Shown here piece by piece: positions 1-7,395 of a stretch of 64,000 nucleotides of DNA. Origin of the DNA: Halalkalicoccus tibetensis (GTDB lineage Archaea; Halobacteriota; Halobacteria; Halobacteriales; Halalkalicoccaceae). Location of the stretch: the NCBI RefSeq assembly GCF_037996645.1, contig NZ_JBBMXV010000003.1, forward strand, positions 310,001 to 374,000, written 5' to 3'. The notes beneath the pieces were generated by a model. It did no database searches. It saw only the letters and a list, made by a program, of their open reading frames with translations, and was not told the origin of the DNA. The first letter of the stretch is position 1. Every line of letters begins with the position of its first letter. The position numbers were made by a program, and so were the translations under genes.

Positions 1-1
1 C

Positions 2-847
2 CTCCGGACGGCCGTCTCCCAGCTCTCGAGCACCGATCCCGCGGGCCCGACCGACCCCGAGGACCACGAGGCGACCCTCGAGAAGAGCCGCCGTATCACG
101 GCCAAGGTCCCGACGATCGTCGCCGCCTTCGCCCGCTACCGCGAGGGCGACGAGCCGGTCGAGCCCCGCGAGGAGCTGAGCCATGCCGAGAACTTCCTCT
201 ACATGCTCAACGACGAGGAGCCCGACGAGACCGCCGCAGAGACGTTCGACGCGGCGCTCGTCCTGCACGCCGACCACGGGCTCAACGCCTCGACGTTCTC
301 GGCGATGGTCACCGCGAGCACCCTCTCGGACGTCCACAGCGCCGTCACCAGCGCGATCGGCACCCTCAAGGGCGGCCTGCACGGCGGCGCGAACCAGAAC
401 GTCATGGAGATGCTGAAGGAGGTCGACGACAGCGACAAGGACCCGGTCAAGTGGGCGAAGGACGCCCTCGACGAGGGTCGCCGCGTCGCCGGCTTCGGCC
501 ACCGCGTCTACGACGTCAAGGACCCCCGCGCGTTCATCCTCGGGGAGTTCTCCGAGTCGCTGGCCGAGGAGGCCGGCGACATGAAGTGGTACGACTACAG
601 CATCGCCATCGAGGAGTTCATGCAGGAGGAAAAAGGGATCCCCCCGAACGTCGACTTCTACTCGGCGACCACCTACTACCAGATGGACATCCCCATCGAC
701 CTGTTCACCCCGATCTTCGCGCTCTCGCGGGTGGGCGGCTGGACGGCCCACGTCGCAGAACAGTACGACGGCAACCGGATCATGCGCCCGCGCGCCCGGT
801 ACGTCGGCCCCGAGGACCGGGAGTTCGTCCCGCTCGATGAACGGTAA
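2..847 (+). CDS. gltA: Citrate synthase, C-terminal part (gene begins before the window)
   Basis: Condenses acetyl-CoA with oxaloacetate to citrate at the entry of the TCA cycle. The reading frame is open from the first bases and ends at TAA 845-847, so only about the last 281 residues are present. Recognisable are the catalytic-region HADHGLNAS (from base 266), GLHGGANQN (about 373-399) and GFGHRVY (about 490-510), all standard in citrate synthase. The N-terminal domain lies outside the window. The family is certain; whether it also accepts propionyl-CoA (2-methylcitrate synthase) cannot be judged here. Confidence 0.95.
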   Translation, partial: LRTAVSQLSSTDPAGPTDPEDHEATLEKSRRITAKVPTIVAAFARYREGDEPVEPREELSHAENFLYMLNDEEPDETAAETFDAALVLHADHGLNASTFSAMVTASTLSDVHSAVTSAIGTLKGGLHGGANQNVMEMLKEVDDSDKDPVKWAKDALDEGRRVAGFGHRVYDVKDPRAFILGEFSESLAEEAGDMKWYDYSIAIEEFMQEEKGIPPNVDFYSATTYYQMDIPIDLFTPIFALSRVGGWTAHVAEQYDGNRIMRPRARYVGPEDREFVPLDER

Positions 848-874
848 CGACGACAGCACCCCCTCCCATCTGCC

Positions 875-1261
875 ATGGCACGCGTCTTCGTCTACGGAAC
901 GCTCACCGACCCCGACCGGGTCGAGGAACTGCTCGATCGTTACGAGCTCGGCTCGGAGGTCGTCCTGCAGGGGCTTCGCCGTGTCGAGGGCCAGTACCCG
1001 ACGCTCGCCCCGGGCGGCGAGTGTGAGGGACGCCTGCTCGAAACGCCCGAGATCGACCGGCTCGACGCCTACGAGGGGGTCGAATCGGGGCTCTATCTCC
1101 GAGCCTCGGTCCCCGTCGACGACGGCGAAAGCGCCGACTGCTACGTCGGCGACCCCGAGCCGTTGGGGGCCGACGCCGAGTGGCCTGGGAGCGGCCCGTT
1201 CGAGGAGCGCGTCCGATCCTACCTCGACGCCAACGACGTCCGAATCGGCCACAAAGAATGA
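875..1261 (+). CDS. Gamma-glutamylcyclotransferase-like (AIG2/GGCT fold) protein
   Basis: 128 residues. The N-terminus MARVFVYGTLTDPDRVEELL has the YGTL signature that forms the substrate-binding loop of gamma-glutamylcyclotransferases. The core GECEGRLLETPEIDRLDAYEG fits the conserved acidic-residue and YEG part of the fold. The family cyclises gamma-glutamylamines or gamma-glutamylcysteine derivatives to 5-oxoproline; haloarchaea use gamma-glutamylcysteine as a thiol, so a thiol-turnover role is conceivable but only inferred. It lies 27 bases after citrate synthase on the same strand and may be cotranscribed. Substrate unknown. Confidence 0.8.
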   Translation: MARVFVYGTLTDPDRVEELLDRYELGSEVVLQGLRRVEGQYPTLAPGGECEGRLLETPEIDRLDAYEGVESGLYLRASVPVDDGESADCYVGDPEPLGADAEWPGSGPFEERVRSYLDANDVRIGHKE

Positions 1262-1423
1262 CACCCGTGCGCCGCCCGTCTGACGCCCCTTCGGATCGCC
1301 CCCGTCGAGCGGTTTCACTTCCGCTCCGGACGGGCTGGTTTTATATAGATGGGAGACGCCCCTATAGCTGCACGTCACACGGTTCGTGCATTCCCCATCC
1401 GTCCGATTCTTTCGGAGACGAAC

Positions 1424-1430
1424 CGTTAAC
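1424..1430 (+). promoter_or_regulatory. TATA-like box of the threonine ammonia-lyase gene
   Basis: CGTTAAC centred about 27 bases before ATG 1455 gives the spacing expected of a leaderless haloarchaeal transcript. It supports 1455 as the start over the in-frame ATG at 1386. A second AT-rich box (TTTATATAG, about 1340-1348) lies farther upstream. Confidence 0.55.
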
Positions 1431-1454
1431 CACGACCCCCGCGTAGCCGCCGGC

Positions 1455-2666
1455 ATGCTCGACGTCCAGGACGTCTACGGGGCACGCGAGCGGGTCGAGC
1501 GGACCGCCCGCCACACCCCGCTCGACTACTCGCATACCTTCTCGGAGATGACCGGCGCCGAGGTCCACCTCAAGCTCGAGAACTTCCAGCGCACCGGCGC
1601 GTTCAAGATCCGTGGAGCGACCAACCGGATCGCGACGCTTTCGGATCGGGAGCGGGAGGCGGGCGTCGTCACCGCCAGCGCGGGCAACCACGCCCAGGGG
1701 GTCGCGCTCGCGGCCACCCGCATGGGCGTCGACGCGGTCATCGTCATGCCCGAACACGCCCCGATCTCGAAGCTCAAGGCCACACGGAACTACGGCGCCG
1801 AGGTCGTCCGCCATGGGTCTGGCTACGACGCGGCCGCCGAGCGCGCCCACGCGATCGAGCGCGAGGAGGGGCGTACCTACGTCCACGCCTTCGACGACGA
1901 GGCGGTGATGGCCGGCCAGGGGACCATCGGCCTCGAGATCGTCGAGGACTGCCCCGAGGTCGACACCGTTCTCGTCCCGATCGGCGGGGGCGGGCTGATC
2001 GCGGGGATCGCGACGGCGCTGAAGGCCCAGGAACGCGACATTCGGGTGATCGGCGTGCAGGCCGAGGGCGCCGCCAGCGCCGCCGACTCCCTCGAGAAGG
2101 GGTCGGTCCAGGAGTGGGACGCGGTCGAGACCATCGCCGACGGGATCGCGGTCGGGCGGATGGGCGATCTGACCTTCGAAGTGATCGAGGAGCGCGTCGA
2201 CGAGGTGGTGACGGTCTCGGACTCGGAGATTGCCGTCGCGCTCGCGGCGCTGCTCGAGCGCTCGAAGACGCTCGTCGAAGGGGCGGGGGCGGTCCCGCTG
2301 GCGGCGCTGCTCTCGGGCGCCGTCGACTACGAGGAGGGCGAGACGATCGTCCCGGCGCTCTGTGGGGGCAACATCGACCTCAACACGTTGACGACGGTGA
2401 TCATGCGCGGGCTGGTCGAGACGGGCCGGTATCTGAAGGTCCGCACGGTGCTGAAGGACCGCCCCGGTGCCCTTCGCCAGCTGATCGACGTGCTCGCGGA
2501 GAACCGCGCGAACATCTACGCGATCCAGCACGACCGGACCTCGCGGGACATCGCGATGAACGCCGCGGAGGTCGTGATCGACCTCGAGACCCGCGGCCAC
2601 GACCACGTCGGGGAGCTGCTGGCGGGGATGCGCGAGCAGGGCTACGAGGTCGAGGTGCTGGTGTAG
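1455..2666 (+). CDS. ilvA: Threonine ammonia-lyase (threonine deaminase)
   Basis: PLP enzyme that deaminates threonine to 2-oxobutyrate, the first step toward isoleucine. 403 residues from ATG 1455 (MLDVQDVYGARERVERTARH). The PLP lysine lies in FQRTGAFKIRGA, the SAGNHAQGVA phosphate/substrate loop follows, then the glycine-rich IGGGGLIAG cofactor-binding loop. The C-terminal about 75 residues (LKVRTVLKDRPGALRQLIDV) form one ACT-type regulatory domain, so allosteric control is likely. This short form with one ACT domain resembles TdcB/catabolic-type enzymes in length. The in-frame start at 1386 is less likely because the adjacent TATA box fits 1455. The next gene encodes a RidA-like protein that hydrolyses the reactive enamine/imine this enzyme releases. 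Confidence 0.93.
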   Translation: MLDVQDVYGARERVERTARHTPLDYSHTFSEMTGAEVHLKLENFQRTGAFKIRGATNRIATLSDREREAGVVTASAGNHAQGVALAATRMGVDAVIVMPEHAPISKLKATRNYGAEVVRHGSGYDAAAERAHAIEREEGRTYVHAFDDEAVMAGQGTIGLEIVEDCPEVDTVLVPIGGGGLIAGIATALKAQERDIRVIGVQAEGAASAADSLEKGSVQEWDAVETIADGIAVGRMGDLTFEVIEERVDEVVTVSDSEIAVALAALLERSKTLVEGAGAVPLAALLSGAVDYEEGETIVPALCGGNIDLNTLTTVIMRGLVETGRYLKVRTVLKDRPGALRQLIDVLAENRANIYAIQHDRTSRDIAMNAAEVVIDLETRGHDHVGELLAGMREQGYEVEVLV

Positions 2667-2673
2667 TTTTAAG
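2666..2673 (+). promoter_or_regulatory. TATA-like box of the RidA-family gene
   Basis: GTTTTAAG directly overlaps the stop of the threonine ammonia-lyase gene and is centred 28 bases before ATG 2698. The RidA gene can therefore be transcribed leaderless on its own as well as from the upstream gene. Confidence 0.5.
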
Positions 2674-2697
2674 AACGGCCCATCCGAGGATAGGGGT

Positions 2698-3078
2698 ATG
2701 AAGCGAACCGTCAGCACCTCCGAGGCGCCCGACGCGATCGGCGCGTACAGCCAGGCGACGGCCACGAACGACCTGCTGTTCACCGCGGGTCAGATCGCGC
2801 TCACCCCCGACGGGGAGTTCCTCGGCGACGAATCGGTCGCGGTCCAGACCCGTCAGTGCCTCGAGAACGTGAAGGCGATCCTCGAGAGCGAGGGGCTCTC
2901 GCTCCAGCACGTCGTGAAGACGACGATCTATCTGGACGACATCGACGACTTCGACGGGATGAACGAGGCCTACGCCGAGTACTTCGCTGACAACCCGCCG
3001 GCTCGGAGCGCCCTCGAGGTCGGCTCGCTCCCGAAGGGCGCCGCCGTCGAGATCGAGACCGTCGCCACGACCGACTGA
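2698..3078 (+). CDS. RidA-family reactive imine/enamine deaminase
   Basis: 126 residues, the usual length of the YjgF/YER057c/UK114 (Rid) family. It starts with PDAIGAYSQA, contains FTAGQIALTPDGE, and ends with PPARSALEVGSLPKGAAVEIE, in which the arginine of PARSA and the glutamate near the end are the canonical ligand-binding residues. Rid proteins hydrolyse 2-aminoacrylate and 2-aminocrotonate, made by PLP dehydratases, to oxo acids and ammonia. Its place 31 bases after threonine ammonia-lyase, the main source of 2-aminocrotonate, agrees with this job. Confidence 0.93.
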   Translation: MKRTVSTSEAPDAIGAYSQATATNDLLFTAGQIALTPDGEFLGDESVAVQTRQCLENVKAILESEGLSLQHVVKTTIYLDDIDDFDGMNEAYAEYFADNPPARSALEVGSLPKGAAVEIETVATTD

Positions 3079-3284
3079 TGGATCCGCGGACGAAGGCGAG
3101 CCTGCTGTGGGGGATGATCGGCGCGCTTTCCTTCCTCGTCCTGATCCAGGGTTACGAGCTGCTCACCGGCGAGCGCCTCTCGTTCGCCCTGAAGTTCGCG
3201 GTCGCGGGCTGCGTCGGGGTGGCCGCCGCCGGGTCGACGTACGCCGCCGAACCGCTCGTCCTCGGGTCGAACGGAAGGGTTTAA
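3078..3284 (+). CDS. Small two-helix membrane protein
   Basis: 68 residues whose ATG shares one base with the RidA stop codon (TGATG), so it is probably translated from the same message. Two hydrophobic stretches, about residues 8-26 (SLLWGMIGALSFLVLIQGY) and 36-56, are likely membrane helices with short polar ends. No motif gives a function. Its stop codon lies inside the TTTAAA box (3280-3285) that sits about 30 bases before the tRNA-Ser gene, so the tRNA promoter is embedded in the end of this gene. Confidence 0.7.
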   Translation: MDPRTKASLLWGMIGALSFLVLIQGYELLTGERLSFALKFAVAGCVGVAAAGSTYAAEPLVLGSNGRV

Positions 3285-3311
3285 AGGCGAACGACGGGTA
3301 GAACACGACGA

Positions 3312-3393
3312 GCCGGGATGGCCGAATGGTAAAGCGCACGCCTGGAAAGCGTGTTCCCTTTTGGGATTCTGGGTTCAAATCCCAGTCCCGGCG
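3312..3393 (+). tRNA. tRNA-Ser (anticodon GGA)
   Basis: 82 bases fold as a class II tRNA. Acceptor arms GCCGGGA (3312-3318) and TCCCGGC (3386-3392) pair, followed by discriminator G. The anticodon arm CACGC-CTGGAAA-GCGTG reads GGA (serine UCC/UCU). A long variable arm TCCC-TTTT-GGGA and the T arm CTGGGTTCAAATCCCAG follow. CCA is not encoded. A TTTAAA box about 30 bases upstream fits a promoter. Confidence 0.95.
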
Positions 3394-3519
3394 TCCGTCT
3401 GTGGCGAGCATCGTGAGGAGCGAAGCGACGAACCGCGAGCCACGAAGTCGACACGGATACGGGATTTGAGCAGCGAACGAGCTGAGCGAAGTGAGTGAGT
3501 TCAAATCCCAGTCCCGGCG
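3394..3519 (+). repeat. tRNA-Ser 3'-tail: purine-rich spacer ending in a copy of the tRNA 3' end
   Basis: Bases 3499-3519 repeat exactly the last 21 bases of the tRNA (3373-3393, GTTCAAATCCCAGTCCCGGCG): half of the T arm, the acceptor strand and the discriminator. The 105 bases between are rich in GAGCGAAG-type repeats, contain an inverted pair GTGGC...GCCAC, and include CGTGAGGAGCGAA at 3412-3424. This is the layout of attL/attR left by integration at a tRNA 3' end, but with almost nothing between. No reading frame is present. The tRNA-His gene (51.4 kb) has the same arrangement. Confidence 0.8.
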
Positions 3520-3537
3520 CCTCGTGCTTTCTTCGAT

Positions 3538-3747
3538 CTATCGCGTCTCCTCGACGGAGACGTACGAGCCGCGCTCGGCGGCGATCCAGCGGCTCTCGGG
3601 CCGGCCCCGCGTGGCGTCGAACACCACGACCTCGTCGGGCGCGAACCCGAAATCGATTCCGACTCCGGCCGGGTTGAACGTATAGCGCAGCGCGAACGTC
3701 GGCCAGTCACTGGCCGGGGAGGCGTGCTCGGGGCCGACCTCACTCAT
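3538..3747 (-). CDS. Small haloarchaeal protein, possibly DUF7511-like
   Basis: 69 residues, no transmembrane segment. The end ESRWIAAERGSYVSVEETR resembles what I remember of the haloarchaeal DUF7511 family (a WITAEEGSYV-type end); this match is from memory and uncertain. The middle has DEVVVFDATRG. Its ATG overlaps by 8 bases the end of the 55-residue gene upstream (ATGAGTGA), so the two are translationally coupled. Function unknown. Confidence 0.65.
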   Translation of the reverse strand: MSEVGPEHASPASDWPTFALRYTFNPAGVGIDFGFAPDEVVVFDATRGRPESRWIAAERGSYVSVEETR

Positions 3748-3907
3748 ACGCCCGCCCGTCGCGAAAGGAGTCCTCGAGGCGGTCGAGGAACTCGATCGCC
3801 TCCTGGAGGTACACCATCTGTTCGGCGGGGATGTCGTCGTGTTCCGCCGCCTCCTCGAGGAGCGCTTTCGCCCGCGCGACCCGTGCGGGGAACGACAGTT
3901 CGTTCAT
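3740..3907 (-). CDS. 55-residue helical protein coupled to the next gene
   Basis: Short reading frame from ATG 3907 to TGA 3740. The protein begins MNELSFPARVARAKALLEEA and ends FLDRLEDSFRDGRAYE; it is highly charged and predicted mostly alpha-helical, with no cysteine motif or membrane segment. It ends in ATGAGTGA, whose ATG starts the following 69-residue gene, a strong sign that both are real. Codon use matches the neighbours. Function unknown. Confidence 0.65.
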   Translation of the reverse strand: MNELSFPARVARAKALLEEAAEHDDIPAEQMVYLQEAIEFLDRLEDSFRDGRAYE

Positions 3908-4102
3908 GCTCGCACCGCCCGATGGCGTCTCGTGACCGCCCCCGACGGGTCCGAACCCGTTTTCGGCGCGCGGGGGCGACCGGTGGTGTCGTCCGTCGTC
4001 CGTGATCTCGGTGTCTCTCGGTTCATGGAGTATCGCTGTCCTGTCATAGAGAAATATCTACTATCATATATATCGTCAGTAACGTCGTCGTGAACGGCCG
4101 GC

Positions 4103-4116
4103 TTACCGCCGGGTAA
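4103..4116. promoter_or_regulatory. Perfect inverted repeat upstream of the PAS kinase
   Basis: TTACC-GCCG-GGTAA followed by CCCC lies about 90 bases before the kinase start. A near copy (TTACG-GTCC-GGTAA, then CCCC) lies at 16331-16344 before the exported deacetylase gene. Both are candidate operators. The rest of the 299-base gap holds AT-rich promoter sequence (TATATATG about 4159-4166) and no gene. Confidence 0.35.
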
Positions 4117-4206
4117 CCCCACCTCGCTAGTTTGTTACAGTAAAATGGATAAGAAAGTATATATGTTATACGAGGTAACTGACGCTACCGTAACGCTTCA
4201 CTACTC

Positions 4207-6783
4207 ATGACGCCTGTTCAGGTCCTCTATCTCGGTAGCGCGGCAGACCCGATCGAGCGACTGCTCACGGCGGCCGATGGGAACCCGTCGATCGCCGTGT
4301 CGGCCGTTCCGTCGGTCACGGTGGCGGTCTCGGATCCGGTCGTCCGGCGTGCCGACTGCCTCGTCTGGGACGCGACGGGCGGTACGGATCCGGAGATCGA
4401 ACGGCTGTTCTCGCTCTCGCCCGGCCTCCCGGTCGTCGTTCGGAGCTCCCGATCCGTCCCCGACAGCCTCGAGACCTACGCGCCGTCGATCACCCGCGTC
4501 GACGACGAGTCGCTCGTCGATGCGGTTCGGGCGGTTCACGACCCCGACGCCGACGCCGGCTCGCCACCGGAGGTGACGCTGTCGCTTCTGGATCAGTCGG
4601 CCGACCGGATCGCCCGGATCGATCGCGACGGGACGTACCGGTCGGTCAGCGAGGGGCTCGCCGCCGCGATCGGCAGCTGTCAGGGTGAGCTGCTCGGAAC
4701 GCCCGTCACGGACTCGTCGGTGGGCGACCCCGAACCGATCCTCGAGAACGGGCGCCGCGCTATCGAATCCGGAGCGATCCAGCGCTACACCGACGGGAAC
4801 CACCAGTACGTCTTCGTCCCCGTCGGCGACGAGCAATTCCAGCTCGTCGTTCAGGACGCCCAGTCGACGAACGGCTCCGAGCGGATCGAGCTCTCGAACG
4901 GCTTCATCGACACCGTGCTGGACCGGCTCTCGGACATCTTCTTCGTCTTCGATTTCGAGGGCAACTTCCTCCACTGGAACGACCGCCTCGCGGAAGTGAC
5001 CGGCTACTCGAACGATGAGATCGCCTCGATGTCCCCCATGGAGTTCTTCGTCCAGGAGGACTACGACCAGGTCGATACGGCCATCTCCGAGATCGTCGAG
5101 ACGGGCGACGCGACCGCGGTCGTTCGTATCCGTACCCGCGGCGGGCGGCTGATCCCCTACGAGTTCACCGGCTCGATGGTCGCCCACGACGACGGTTCGC
5201 CCCGCTATATCTGTGGTATCGCCCGGGACATCTCCCAGCGACGTCGTTCCGAGCGCGCGTTGCGCGAGCGCCAGCAGGCGCTGTCGAACCTCATCCGGAA
5301 CCTCCCGGGGGTCGTCTACCGGTACCGAAACCAAGCGGGCTTCCCCGTGGAGTTCATGAGCGAGGGCTGTACGTCGCTCACCGGCCACTCCCGCGAGCGC
5401 CTCGAGTCCGGCGAGCTCTCGTGGGGGGACGTGATCCACCCCGACGACCGCCAGGAGGTCTGGGACGTCGTCCAGGACGCCATCGACCGCGGCGACCAGT
5501 ACCAGACGACCTACCGCATCCGGACCGCCGACGACGAGGTCCGGTGGGTCTGGGAACAGGGCGGCGGCGTCGACGACCCCGACGGCTCCGTCGAGTACCT
5601 CGACGGCTACCTCACCGAGATCACCGACGTCGTCGAGATCGAGGAGGAACTCCGCCGCGAGAAGGCGTTCACCGAGAGCGCCCTCGACGCCCAGCCCGAC
5701 GTCTTCTACGTCTTCACCCCGAGCGGCGACATCCTTCGGTGGAACGACCGCTTCAACGAGGTGACGGGGTACACCGACGAGGAGATAGAGCGCATGCACC
5801 CCACCGAGTTCGTCGCATCCGACGACGTCCCCACGATCCTCCGGGGTATCGAGCGGGTCGCGGCCGAGGGTGCGACCGTCTCGATCGAGGCGACGCTCGT
5901 GAGCAAGGACGGTGAGCGGATCCCCTACGAGTTCACGGGGTCGGTGATCGAGGACATCAGCGAGCCGATCTACGATACCGGCGACCACGATGTCTACATC
6001 TGTGGGACCGGTCGGGACATCTCCCAGCGGATCACCGCAGAACGGGAGCGCGAAGCGGCTATCGAGGAGCTCGAGCGCTCGAACGCCGAGCTCGAGCGGT
6101 TCGCCTACGTCGCCTCTCACGACCTGAAGGAGCCCCTGCGGATGATCCGTAGCTACCTCGACCTGATCCAGCGGCGCTACGAGGGCGAGCTCGACGAGGA
6201 CGCCGACGAGTTCATCGGCTACGCCGTCGACGGGGCCGAGCGGATGCGAAAGATGATCGACGACCTGCTCACGTACTCCCGGATCGGCACCGACGACCTC
6301 ACCCCCGAGCCCGTCGAGTGTCGCGACCTCCTCGATCGGGTCCTCGCCGGCCTCAAGATCGCCATCGAGGAGGAGGACGCCGAGATCACCGTCGATCGCC
6401 TGCCGACCGTCGAGGGCGACGCCCAGCAGCTCGCCCAGCTCTTCCAGAACCTCATCAGCAACGCTATCGCCTACTCGGGGGACACACCCCCCAGGATCCA
6501 CGTCTCGGCGACGGAGCTCGAGGACGGATGGCAGTTCTCGGTCGAGGACGACGGCGTCGGAATCGACCCTGAACAGGCCGACGAGGTCTTCGAGATCTTC
6601 TCGTCGGGACCCGTCTCCTCGAGCACCGGGATCGGCCTCGCGATCTGCCAGAAGATCGTTCGTCGCCACGGCGGCGAGATCTGGGTGGAGTCCGAACCCG
6701 GGGTCGGCACGACGTTTCATTTCACGATTCCGGAGAGCAAACCGACACCCGCCGACGCCCCCTCGGAGACGCCCGATCTATGA
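4207..6783 (+). CDS. Multi-PAS sensor histidine kinase
   Basis: 858 residues, soluble. Residues about 1-115 resemble a degenerate receiver domain (MTPVQVLYLGSAADPIERLL, ADCLVWD). A weak PAS-like segment follows (about 125-225), then three PAS domains (about 235-375, 375-490, 490-625); the first and third share FFVFDFEGNFLHWNDR / VFYVFTPSGDILRWNDR and end in YICGIARDISQR / YICGTGRDISQR. The HisKA helix ERFAYVASHDLKEPLRMIRS places the phospho-accepting histidine at residue 638. The ATPase domain shows N box LFQNLISNAIAYSG, VEDDGVGIDPE and STGIGLAICQKIV. No membrane segments, so it senses an internal signal (light, redox or small molecule). No response regulator is adjacent. Confidence 0.9.
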   Translation: MTPVQVLYLGSAADPIERLLTAADGNPSIAVSAVPSVTVAVSDPVVRRADCLVWDATGGTDPEIERLFSLSPGLPVVVRSSRSVPDSLETYAPSITRVDDESLVDAVRAVHDPDADAGSPPEVTLSLLDQSADRIARIDRDGTYRSVSEGLAAAIGSCQGELLGTPVTDSSVGDPEPILENGRRAIESGAIQRYTDGNHQYVFVPVGDEQFQLVVQDAQSTNGSERIELSNGFIDTVLDRLSDIFFVFDFEGNFLHWNDRLAEVTGYSNDEIASMSPMEFFVQEDYDQVDTAISEIVETGDATAVVRIRTRGGRLIPYEFTGSMVAHDDGSPRYICGIARDISQRRRSERALRERQQALSNLIRNLPGVVYRYRNQAGFPVEFMSEGCTSLTGHSRERLESGELSWGDVIHPDDRQEVWDVVQDAIDRGDQYQTTYRIRTADDEVRWVWEQGGGVDDPDGSVEYLDGYLTEITDVVEIEEELRREKAFTESALDAQPDVFYVFTPSGDILRWNDRFNEVTGYTDEEIERMHPTEFVASDDVPTILRGIERVAAEGATVSIEATLVSKDGERIPYEFTGSVIEDISEPIYDTGDHDVYICGTGRDISQRITAEREREAAIEELERSNAELERFAYVASHDLKEPLRMIRSYLDLIQRRYEGELDEDADEFIGYAVDGAERMRKMIDDLLTYSRIGTDDLTPEPVECRDLLDRVLAGLKIAIEEEDAEITVDRLPTVEGDAQQLAQLFQNLISNAIAYSGDTPPRIHVSATELEDGWQFSVEDDGVGIDPEQADEVFEIFSSGPVSSSTGIGLAICQKIVRRHGGEIWVESEPGVGTTFHFTIPESKPTPADAPSETPDL

Positions 6784-7025
6784 ACGCGGGATCGACTCTT
6801 GCTCTTCGAGACGCTTATTGCGGTATTAATAGGTAAAATGGAATGAAATCGGACGATGAAACGTTCCTCGTTCTCTTAATATGACCGTTATTTTCGAGCC
6901 AGGAACGCCGACAACACCGTTTAGACGGCCACTGGGCGGTACTGTGTCCCCTCGCCTCCTCTAGGGACGGTGTAATATCGTGAACCATCGCCCCGTTATA
7001 TATTCATCGCAGTCTCATACTACTC

Positions 7026-7031
7026 CGAGGT
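7026..7031 (+). promoter_or_regulatory. Ribosome-binding site and promoter of the PadR-like gene
   Basis: GAGGTG ends 7 bases before ATG 7039 and complements the 16S 3' end. The TATA box TTATATATTC (about 6994-7003) is about 40 bases upstream, so the message carries a short leader, unlike many leaderless genes here. Confidence 0.55.
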
Positions 7032-7038
7032 GTACTGA

Positions 7039-7353
7039 ATGCATGATTTAACAGGATTTCAGCGTGACCTGCTTCTGGTGATCGCTGGCCTCGACGAACC
7101 GAAAGGGCTCGACGTCAACGACGAGCTAGAACGATACTACGGCACCGAGATCCGCCACGGCCGTCTCTACCCCAACCTCGACACGCTCGTCAATAAGGGG
7201 TTGGTGAAGAAGGGGAAACACGACCTCAGGACCAACAAGTACATCCTGACCGACCGTGGCGAGCGCGAGATCGAGGCCCGCCTCGACTGGGAGCTCTCCT
7301 ACATCCCCGACGAGATAAAAGGGGAACTGGAGGAGCTGCCACAGACTCAGTAA
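7039..7353 (+). CDS. PadR-family winged-helix transcriptional regulator
   Basis: 104 residues. MHDLTGFQRDLLLVIAGLDE, then ELERYYGTEIRHGRLYPNLDTLVNKGLVKKG and TNKYILTDRGEREIEARLDW form the PadR winged helix: recognition helix with RLYPNLDTL, then the beta wing ending in LTDRG. This is a haloarchaeal version with a short C-terminal helix for dimerisation. It would bind DNA near a ligand-controlled gene, but the target is not evident. It lies between the PAS kinase and the convergent phosphodiesterase operon. Confidence 0.88.
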   Translation: MHDLTGFQRDLLLVIAGLDEPKGLDVNDELERYYGTEIRHGRLYPNLDTLVNKGLVKKGKHDLRTNKYILTDRGEREIEARLDWELSYIPDEIKGELEELPQTQ

Positions 7354-7395
7354 CGGCCCCATGCAGACGGTCTCCACCGGGTGCGGTGGGGGGCA

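Noticed and set aside
3904-4122. 72-residue minus frame before the small gene pair
   Set aside because: Covers the promoter region with no codon bias; the 55-residue gene starting at 3907 explains the strand.
4201-6720. 839-residue open frame on the minus strand opposite the PAS kinase
   Set aside because: Mirror frame of a GC-rich gene; composition of V/D/G/R repeats with no domain, while the plus strand has clear PAS and kinase motifs.
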